Below, piece after piece: positions 15,609 through 21,581 of a DNA stretch of 21,581 bases. Source of the stretch: Bacillota bacterium. Its GTDB lineage: Bacteria; Bacillota; Sulfobacillia; Sulfobacillales; Sulfobacillaceae. Numbering within the stretch: the first letter of the stretch is position 1; each line of letters starts with the position of its first letter. Made by a program: the position numbers and the translations under genes. The notes under the pieces are model-generated. The model worked only from the letters and a program-made list of their open reading frames with translations. It did no database searches and had not been told where the DNA came from. Where the stretch lies: positions 1 through 21,581 of the forward strand of contig JAMDDZ010000098.1 of the NCBI GenBank assembly GCA_023488565.1, read 5' to 3'.

Positions 15609-15629
15609 TAGCAGTGTGGAGGTTTTATC

Positions 15630-17300
15630 ATGACGGTGTTTTCTCGGATGGGGGAGGCGCAAATTCATATTGCGCAGTCCCTGGACCGCATGTTGCAAGA
15701 CAAAGGTTTTGCGGAGCTGACTTCTTACATCAGTGTGGATCGACCGACCGAAGAGGGTCATGGGGATTTGACGTCCAACGTGGCGCTTAAGGTGGCTCGA
15801 ATAACAAAAATCGCACCTAAGGCATTGGCGGCCGAATTGGCCGGAAATTGGCCGGACGATGGCATTGTCGAACATGTTGAAGCAGCTGGTGCGGGATTTT
15901 TAAATTTTACCTTACACACTCGGTGGCTAGCCGAGGTGATTAATTATGTCAGGGTGAACCGAGAACGATATGGTGTCAGTGATGTAGGGCATTCAGCCAG
16001 AGTTCTAATCGAGTTTGTTTCCGCAAATCCGGTGGGACCCATGATGATTGTTAACGGGAGAGCCGCTGCCGTGGGCGACAGCCTGGCGAGAATTATGAAC
16101 AAAGCCGGATATGTTGCGCATCGGGAGTTTTATGTTAACGACGGGGGAAATCAGGTGCTGACCTTAGGCCATGCCTTATGGCTTCGACTTCGGGAAATGG
16201 CTGGCGAAGAGGTGGAGAGCACATGGCCGGAGAATGTCTATCCAGGCGCCTACGTGAAGGATGTGGCAGAGCAATGGCGTCGTGATCATCCGGAATTGCC
16301 GTTAGAGCAGCTAGATGAACAGAGTTGGGAATTGTTAGGCGATTGGGGAGCAAAGGTATTTCAAAAACAGCACGAGACCGTCTTAAGGCAATTCGGCGTA
16401 GAATTTGACCGATGGTTCCATGAAAAAGAACTGCGAGAAGCGCATGCGCCCGAAGCCGTCATAGAGCGATTGGACCGTTTGGGGTATATCATGAATAGCG
16501 AGGGGGCCCGGTGGTTTTTGTCGGAACAGTTTGGCGATGATAAAAACCGGGTGATGGTGAAGTCCGATGGGACTATGACCTACTTCGTGCCTGATGCCGC
16601 CTATCATGCGGACAAATTTGACCGTGGCTATCAATATGTCATTGACCTTTTAGGTCCTGACCACCACGGCTACGTTGGCCGAATGCGGGCAGTGGTGGAA
16701 GCGCTAGGATACCCTGCCGATCGCCTCGAAATTCTCATTATAGGGTTGGTCCGATTGCTAAATGGCACCGAACTGGTGCGGATGTCAAAACGCAAAGGAA
16801 GCTTTGTTCCTCTGGAGGATCTTATTGCCGAGGCTGGCGTGGATCAGGCCCGGTATTTCTTTTTAGAACGAGCACCGGAAACACCGATGGATTTTGATCT
16901 GGATTTGGCCAAGCTTCATGATGCCAAAAACCCAGTGTACTATATTCAGTATGCTGGGGCACGCATTCATGGCATATTGCGCCAATGGCAGGACAACCCA
17001 GACGGCACGGTGCCAGTGGATCTGAGCCTTTTGATTATGCCGCTCGAGCGATCCTTGATGGTCCTATTAAGCCGATTCCCTGATGTTATTGCACGTGCCG
17101 CGTTGGATCGGGCGCCGCAATTTGTTCCTCGATATTTGACTGATTTGGCGGCCGCTTTCCATGGATTCTACCGGGAGCACCGTATTCTCGATGAAGAGCC
17201 GGGTTTGCGCCAAGCTCGACTGGCCTTGATTGAGGCCGTATTGATTGTGTTAACTACAGGCCTCGATCTTTTAGGCATATCTTTGCCGGAACGAATGTAG
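15630..17300 (+). CDS. argS: Arginyl-tRNA synthetase with aberrant HIGH motif
   Basis: A 556-residue class I synthetase of normal ArgRS length. An N-terminal Add1-like domain (about 1-110) is followed by the catalytic domain: F-V-S-A-N-P-V-G-P at 129-137, then M-M-I-V-N-G-R-A-A-A-V-G-D where ArgRS normally has L-H-I-G-H-G-R-G-A-A-V-G-D. The HIGH tetrapeptide is thus M139-I-V-N142. K/RMSK is intact (M385-S-K-R-K-G), and the C-terminal anticodon-binding domain (about 435-556) is complete. It charges tRNA-Arg with arginine. GGAGG just upstream supports ATG 15630. It starts 21 bases after speB, so both uses of arginine share one operon. A diverged but active enzyme is likelier than decay, since the frame is intact. 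Confidence 0.93.
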   Translation: MTVFSRMGEAQIHIAQSLDRMLQDKGFAELTSYISVDRPTEEGHGDLTSNVALKVARITKIAPKALAAELAGNWPDDGIVEHVEAAGAGFLNFTLHTRWLAEVINYVRVNRERYGVSDVGHSARVLIEFVSANPVGPMMIVNGRAAAVGDSLARIMNKAGYVAHREFYVNDGGNQVLTLGHALWLRLREMAGEEVESTWPENVYPGAYVKDVAEQWRRDHPELPLEQLDEQSWELLGDWGAKVFQKQHETVLRQFGVEFDRWFHEKELREAHAPEAVIERLDRLGYIMNSEGARWFLSEQFGDDKNRVMVKSDGTMTYFVPDAAYHADKFDRGYQYVIDLLGPDHHGYVGRMRAVVEALGYPADRLEILIIGLVRLLNGTELVRMSKRKGSFVPLEDLIAEAGVDQARYFFLERAPETPMDFDLDLAKLHDAKNPVYYIQYAGARIHGILRQWQDNPDGTVPVDLSLLIMPLERSLMVLLSRFPDVIARAALDRAPQFVPRYLTDLAAAFHGFYREHRILDEEPGLRQARLALIEAVLIVLTTGLDLLGISLPERM

Positions 17301-17312
17301 GGGGAGTCAGCG

Positions 17313-18350
17313 ATGCATTTGCAGCATGAAGGCCGTATTAAGACTGCTATCCAAGAGTTGGTGAAATCGGGGGAATTGCCGGGTGCTGTTTATGGTGTTG
17401 CGACAGCTAAGGATATTATTGCCATAGGGGCCGTGGGTTCGCGTCAACTTAAGCCCAGTATTTTGCCCATGACGGACAATACCCTATTTGATCTGGCATC
17501 GCTGACCAAAGTTGTGGCGACCACGGCAATTACTATGCGTATGCTGGAACGGGGAGCGTTCCGGTTTGATGACTTGGTGAGTCATTATCTGCCACATGAA
17601 TTCGAAGACATTCGGCTAAGTCATCTGCTGACGCATACCTCAGGACTTCCGGCTTGGCTGGACCTGACATCGGTGCCCGATTCGTCATCCCGCGTCACTC
17701 ATATCGCTAAGGCGTCCCGCCTGTTTGCCCCGGGCACCAGAGTGCTATACTCCGATTTAAACTACATTTTGCTGGGATATGTTATGGAGAAGATTGGGGA
17801 AAGACCTCTGGACGTGCTGTTTATCGAAGAAGTGGCCGACCCGTTGGGGATGCATCAAACCAGATATGGTCCCCGCAACGACGGCCCTATCGCGGCCACC
17901 GAGTGGGACGCGGGCACGGGCACTTTTTTATCCGGTGTCGTGCATGACGAAAATGCCCGTTCGGCCGGTGGAATTTCCGGTCACGCAGGGTTGTTCGGCA
18001 CGGTCCAGGATCTGTTACTATTTGGCCAAAATATTTTACGTCCTGCGACGGGGTGGCTGGCCGCTGCGACTGTCACTGCGTGGAAATTGCCGCGAACTGC
18101 GGGAATTCCCGGCGAGCTCCGCGCCTGGGGGTTTCAAAAACCATACCCGCTTTCTTCGGCGGGCGACCTGATGTCGGATCAGGCGGTAGGACATACGGGA
18201 TTTACTGGCACGTCCTTATGGATAGATCCGACGTACAATGTGGTAATGGTACTACTGACCAATCGGGTGCACCTTGGACGGAGTTTGAATGCGCCAATTC
18301 GACTGCGGCCCATTTACCACAATTTGGTTTTGTCAGGTCTTGAACAATGA
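17313..18350 (+). CDS. Serine beta-lactamase-family hydrolase
   Basis: A 345-residue protein of the class C beta-lactamase/esterase superfamily. Motif 1 is S63-L-T-K66 in F-D-L-A-S-L-T-K, motif 2 is Y146-S-D-L-N, and G-H-T-G-F-T-G near residue 295 stands for the KTG motif. L-L-T-H-T-S-G-L-P (106-113) is also typical. No signal peptide or membrane segment is seen, so it is probably cytoplasmic, and resistance to beta-lactams is not implied. Members hydrolyse esters, amides or D-amino peptides. ATG 17313 is twelve bases after argS and is preceded by GGGGGAG, so it belongs to the same run. The substrate is unknown. Confidence 0.9.
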   Translation: MHLQHEGRIKTAIQELVKSGELPGAVYGVATAKDIIAIGAVGSRQLKPSILPMTDNTLFDLASLTKVVATTAITMRMLERGAFRFDDLVSHYLPHEFEDIRLSHLLTHTSGLPAWLDLTSVPDSSSRVTHIAKASRLFAPGTRVLYSDLNYILLGYVMEKIGERPLDVLFIEEVADPLGMHQTRYGPRNDGPIAATEWDAGTGTFLSGVVHDENARSAGGISGHAGLFGTVQDLLLFGQNILRPATGWLAAATVTAWKLPRTAGIPGELRAWGFQKPYPLSSAGDLMSDQAVGHTGFTGTSLWIDPTYNVVMVLLTNRVHLGRSLNAPIRLRPIYHNLVLSGLEQ

Positions 18351-18358
18351 CGGAGAAT

Positions 18359-18399
18359 TTAGATGTGCTAGACACCCCTAGATCTAAGTAGGTTAACCT
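18359..18399. repeat. Hairpin and palindrome after polyamine operon
   Basis: TTAGAT (18359-18364) and ATCTAA (18382-18387) enclose CTAG/CTAG (18368-18371, 18378-18381), giving a ten-base stem with a three-base bulge right after the last operon gene. A separate palindrome AGGTTAACCT follows at 18390-18399. There is no T-run. A terminator or an operator for the decayed gene downstream is possible. Confidence 0.35.
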
Positions 18400-18487
18400 T
18401 CTAATGGGGAATAAGGGCATATTTACACGACTGTCGCAATATAGGCCCCGAGTTTGTGCTGTAGGAACGAATTAAAGTGGAGAAATC

Positions 18488-19418
18488 ATGTGGTCTTTGT
18501 TGGAAGAGGCACCGAGGAGCCTAGAGCATATCGAAGGTTACTGCGTGGTTGGGTGACTCATGAATTTGGTGGGAGTCCATTTTTTCAATCGCTGTCTTAT
18601 CCCGATCTTGGAATTATGCCAAGCGACTCGGCAAAACCGCCTCCGGTAGCGGTGAAACGATCTCAGTATTCGGCATAACTCCGGAGCCAGCGGACTCATG
18701 GATATAGGACGTTCAGGCTTTGTGACCGACTGGAATTATCCCGACTCGAAAATCCAGAAACCCTTACCGATTGGGAAGTGCGGAGGCAGGATCAGGATAA
18801 TTCTGAGATCGGGATAAGTCGACAACAGGTCGATATACTCATGCCCAACTACGCTACATTGTTATACAGTATGGTTACCATAGTGGTCATTTCCCGAGAG
18901 TTCTAGGAGCAGCTATTGCGGCCAGGGCACCTCTGAGCAGTCGGTGGATCCCGCCGCCTGGCCGATCACGCGAAGAACCCTATAGGACCTTTTTGCTGTC
19001 CGCCGATCCCAGCCTTGCTCTTGATGGTCAGGGGCTCCCCTCCGAACCAATAGCTCCTCTGTTGCGGCAGGCAATTGATTCATTGATCAACTTTTTTGGG
19101 ACGGCCTCACCGCTTCAAGCAATGGCGGCTTAGGGACTAGGGTCGGAACTGTTTGCCGCGGATGTCATGGGACGGATTGCTAAGGACCTAGAACACCCGT
19201 CATATCACGATGTGCATCGGCTCGACCTGACCTTTTGGACCGTTCATGCGGAAGAACCGCGCCACAACCAATTATGCCGGGACATCTTGGAACAATCTTC
19301 AGAACCAGCCGACTTTATTATGGCGCAGGAAGTGGGACAAAATATCGCCGACTCTGAACGTGGCATGTATACTGGGGTGCATCATGAGAGAATGATGTTA
19401 ATCGACGACGTGACTTAA
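18488..19418 (+). pseudogene. Decayed gene resembling heme-oxygenase-like iron-containing redox enzyme
   Basis: No single frame is intact, but pieces of one protein line up on the plus strand. ATG 18488 opens M-W-S-L-L-E-E-A-P-R-S-L-E and stops after 22 codons. A shifted frame gives H-E-F-G-G-S-P-F-F-Q-S-L-S-Y. Near 18800-18865, G-I-S-R-Q-Q-V-D-I-L appears, then a frameshift to Y-H-S-G-H-F-P-R-V-L-G-A-A-I. The last part runs to 19418 with one in-frame TAG (at about 19131) before G-L-G-S-E-L-F. L-T-F-W-T-V-H-A-E-E-P-R-H resembles the metal-binding helix of the Haem_oxygenas_2/iron-containing redox enzyme group. The several lesions argue for a true pseudogene. The family call is by eye only. 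Confidence 0.55.
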
Positions 19419-19478
19419 GGGACGAGAAGGCGACACTTTCTTTCCCTGCGCTATTGCCCATCGAAAGAATAGCAGGAT

Positions 19479-19511
19479 CCTGGGGCCAACGCCGTTGGTA
19501 TTGACCCCAGG
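19479..19511. repeat. Long hairpin between pseudogene and LysR gene
   Basis: CCTGGGG (19479-19485) pairs with CCCCAGG (19505-19511), and inside it CCAAC (19486-19490) pairs with GTTGG (19494-19498), leaving a six-base bulge. It lies between the decayed gene and the convergent LysR gene, where a terminator would be expected, but no T-run follows on either strand. The remaining bases between 19419 and 19671 show nothing else I can support. Confidence 0.4.
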
Positions 19512-19671
19512 GTAGCGAACTTACCTGTGTAACATTACGTAGCTTCCCCTGATTGAATCTAATAGCGGAGTACTAAGTCCCCAATGCCGTAGGATTCATC
19601 GAGTAATACCGCAAGCAATCAGTTCCGCAAGTGTTAGACACAGATCCCCATGGTTGGTGGGTTGGCAGTTC

Positions 19672-20613
19672 TCAAGTTGTTGTCGTTAGCCCCGCTGCGT
19701 TATCATTAAAAATTTCCAGGAATTTTTGGGCAGTCAAACACAGATATCTTTCTTTAGCGTAAGCAAATACCAGGGTGCGGGTGGGTGCTGATTGAATAGT
19801 TGCATACTTAGGACTTCCCTTATCTTGATGAGCCACCATTTTGGGAATCACTGTGATGCCTAGCCCGTGTGCCACGAGGGCTTGAGCGGTCTCAATACTG
19901 CTTGTTTCATACGCGATGTGGGGCTGAAAACCATTTTCGGCACACATTTGCAACACCGTTTCACGAAATCCGAAGCCTTCTTTTAACAGGACGAACGGCA
20001 TATGGGAAGCCTGTGCCAGATCAACATTGTTCGGAGCAAGTTCAATGTTTGGTGAGATCCAACCAAGCACTGTGCTCGACATCCACTCCTGTTCTTTCTG
20101 GGGAAGGGCCAGAAGCAAAGGCTCAGTTAACAGCGGAACATAGGTTAACTGAGGATGTTTCAGTGGCAGAGACAAGATCGAAAAATCCACCTCGCCATTA
20201 TTCGTAAAGTCTTCCAACTGCTCCGAAGATGCTTCGACCAACCGGATGCGTACCCGTGGGAATCGTTTATTGAACACTTGGAGGAGGGGCGGCAATACGT
20301 GACCTCCCGTGATGGCGGTTGTGCCGATCGACAACTCTTGTCCGATCCCCTGGGAATGCTCTTTCATCTCCCTTTCCAAGTCTTCGTCAAGTCGTATAAT
20401 GCGTGTGGCTTTTTCAATAAAGGTCATCCCCTCAGGAGTCGGCCTAATGCCAGTATGAGTTCTAAGAAACAGGCGAACACCCAATTCCCGTTCGAGCTTA
20501 GCAATCTGTTGACTGAGGGATGGTTGTGCGATGCACAGCAATTCCGCGGCCCGGCTAAAGTTTTTTGTCTCATTGACAGCGACAACATATTTAAGCAGTC
20601 TAATGTCAATCAT
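19672..20613 (-). CDS. LysR-family transcriptional regulator (CynR/CatM-like)
   Basis: A 313-residue regulator. The helix-turn-helix is at about 1-60: L-L-K-Y-V-V-A-V, N-F-S-R-A-A-E-L-L, then Q-P-S-L-S-Q-Q-I-A-K-L-E-R-E-L-G and L-F-L-R-T, P-T-P-E-G. An effector-binding domain follows (about 90-295), with V-D-F-S-I-L-S-L-P and G-L-G-I-T-V-I-P-K-M near the end, a pattern of LysR proteins answering to small aromatic or organic acids. It is divergent from the methyltransferase gene, and the shared gap carries a perfect dyad, so this neighbour is the likely target. The ligand is unknown. A minus-strand TATAAT (20659-20654) is its probable -10. Confidence 0.93.
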   Translation of the reverse strand: MIDIRLLKYVVAVNETKNFSRAAELLCIAQPSLSQQIAKLERELGVRLFLRTHTGIRPTPEGMTFIEKATRIIRLDEDLEREMKEHSQGIGQELSIGTTAITGGHVLPPLLQVFNKRFPRVRIRLVEASSEQLEDFTNNGEVDFSILSLPLKHPQLTYVPLLTEPLLLALPQKEQEWMSSTVLGWISPNIELAPNNVDLAQASHMPFVLLKEGFGFRETVLQMCAENGFQPHIAYETSSIETAQALVAHGLGITVIPKMVAHQDKGSPKYATIQSAPTRTLVFAYAKERYLCLTAQKFLEIFNDNAAGLTTTT

Positions 20614-20627
20614 TGAATGCCCCCGTT

Positions 20628-20656
20628 ATAGATTCAATCTATCACATATATAGATT
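20628..20656. promoter_or_regulatory. LysR-type operator: perfect dyad plus phased half-site
   Basis: ATAGATT-C-AATCTAT (20628-20642) is a perfect 7-1-7 dyad with the T-N11-A pattern of LysR sites. The half-site ATAGATT recurs at 20650-20656, 22 bases on, about two helical turns, fitting a tetramer on two sites. The dyad lies at the expected start of the lysR transcript and suits autorepression; the methyltransferase promoter would be on the other side. Confidence 0.6.
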
Positions 20657-20734
20657 ATATACTGTAGACATATAGTGTGCACGGAAGGTAGGCTTATGGC
20701 AGGACTTACGAGTGTGGAGAAGGAGCTTTGGTAA

Positions 20735-21493
20735 ATGAGAAACCCGTGGGATGCGGACCATTATGATAAAAAGCTGAGATATGTATCAGAAATGGGTAAA
20801 GGAGTAGTTTCATTGTTAGATCCGAAACCGGGAGAGGCCATCCTTGATCTCGGTTGCGGAACGGGGGATTTGACTCACGAAATGGCGACGTCTGGGGCGA
20901 TCGTGGTCGGGATAGATCTCTCGCAAGCCATGATTCAACAGGCGCGCAATAAGTATCCGCATTTGCAATTTGCGGTAGGCAACGGGGAAAATTTTCGCAT
21001 TGATACGACCTTTGATGCCGTGTTTTCTAATGCGGCGTTGCACTGGATGAAACATCCATCTAGAGTGATCGCGTGCGTTTGGAACGCGTTATCTCCAGGA
21101 GGGCGGTTTGTGGCAGAATTTGGCGGGAAAGGCAACGTGGAAACGGTCATTGGTGCCCTGGAACGTGCCCTGGACGAACTAGGCCTCACATCACAGGAAA
21201 AACATCCGTGGTACTTTCCGAGTATTGGCGAATATACTACTAGACTTGAAAAACAAGGCTTTCAGACGACGTATGCGATCCACTTTGACCGTCCCACGGT
21301 ACTGCCTGATGGGGATCAAGGTTTGGAACACTGGCTGAATGGATTTGCGGGAAGCTACCTGCAGGGATTAGATCAACCAACCCGTCACTGCGTGATGCGG
21401 CGCACGAAGGAATTGAGCCGCCCAAGACTATACAAAAATGGCCAGTGGCATGTTGATTATAAACGTCTACGCATCGCGGCGGTCAAACCATAG
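20735..21493 (+). CDS. Class I SAM-dependent methyltransferase (trans-aconitate methyltransferase-like)
   Basis: A 252-residue protein. Motif I is I-L-D38-L-G-C-G-T-G44, the AdoMet-binding loop, and the acidic end of beta-2 is G-I-D61-L-S. Then F-D-A-V-F-S-N-A-A-L-H-W is the motif of the trans-aconitate methyltransferase group, followed by L-S-P-G-G-R-F-V (motif III region). The start W-D-A-D-H-Y-D is also common in that group. It methylates a small molecule, perhaps a carboxylate; the substrate cannot be read from sequence. ATG 20735 has AAGGAG at 20720-20725, nine bases upstream. It is divergent from the LysR gene and probably controlled by it. The 88 bases after its stop show no further gene. 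Confidence 0.9.
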   Translation: MRNPWDADHYDKKLRYVSEMGKGVVSLLDPKPGEAILDLGCGTGDLTHEMATSGAIVVGIDLSQAMIQQARNKYPHLQFAVGNGENFRIDTTFDAVFSNAALHWMKHPSRVIACVWNALSPGGRFVAEFGGKGNVETVIGALERALDELGLTSQEKHPWYFPSIGEYTTRLEKQGFQTTYAIHFDRPTVLPDGDQGLEHWLNGFAGSYLQGLDQPTRHCVMRRTKELSRPRLYKNGQWHVDYKRLRIAAVKP

Positions 21494-21581
21494 TCCTGGG
21501 TACGGAATATAAAGTCATCCTAGCCAAGAGAGCTTTTACTGGTGCACCTGTCACCAGAAAAATGTCGATAAAGACCGATTA

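Noticed and set aside
1..21581. CRISPR array, tRNA or rRNA genes
   Set aside because: No regularly spaced direct repeats and no cloverleaf or rRNA-like sequence were noticed on reading through both strands.

Overview
The window reads as a chromosomal segment of a moderately GC-rich, Gram-positive-type bacterium. Strong AGGAGG-type ribosome sites, GTG starts and the protein set recall the Sulfobacillus/Symbiobacterium side of the Firmicutes. That placement is inference from protein character; there is no rRNA or other marker here. No tRNA, rRNA or CRISPR array was recognised.

Left part (1-6837, plus strand): a LysR-type regulator is followed by about 875 bases without a convincing gene. This gap holds a GC-rich, hairpin-dense stretch that may be a structured RNA or a degenerate group II intron. 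Next come a VIT/CCC1-family metal transporter behind a Fur-box-like dyad and a 53-codon ORF that overlaps its stop codon. A terminator closes this unit. A probable three-gene operon follows: a membrane cytochrome b-like/molybdopterin oxidoreductase fusion with an internal twin-arginine motif, a PhzF-family isomerase, and a gamma-glutamyltransferase-family Ntn hydrolase.

Middle (6859-11394): on the minus strand, a gene with DUF7309/DUF6930-like sequence sits upstream of a GNAT acetyltransferase. A short plus-strand hypothetical gene follows, then a class A penicillin-binding protein on the minus strand.

Polyamine region (11533-18350, plus strand): pyruvoyl-dependent arginine decarboxylase (arginine to agmatine), spermidine synthase, agmatinase (agmatine to putrescine), arginyl-tRNA synthetase and a serine beta-lactamase-family hydrolase. 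Arginine is thus channelled to putrescine and spermidine, with argS in the same run; AdoMet decarboxylase is not in the window. An IS607-type element (serine recombinase TnpA plus TnpB) sits between the decarboxylase and speE in the same orientation, leaving a strong ribosome site stranded behind the decarboxylase stop. Two proteins here are unusual: ArgRS lacks a recognisable HIGH motif (M-I-V-N at that place), and TnpB has Gly where RuvC-II normally has its catalytic Glu, with a possible replacement Glu 47 residues later.

Right end (18351-21581): a decayed gene resembling heme-oxygenase-like iron-containing redox enzymes, then a second LysR regulator divergent from a class I SAM methyltransferase. 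A perfect 15-base dyad with a phased half-site lies between these two.
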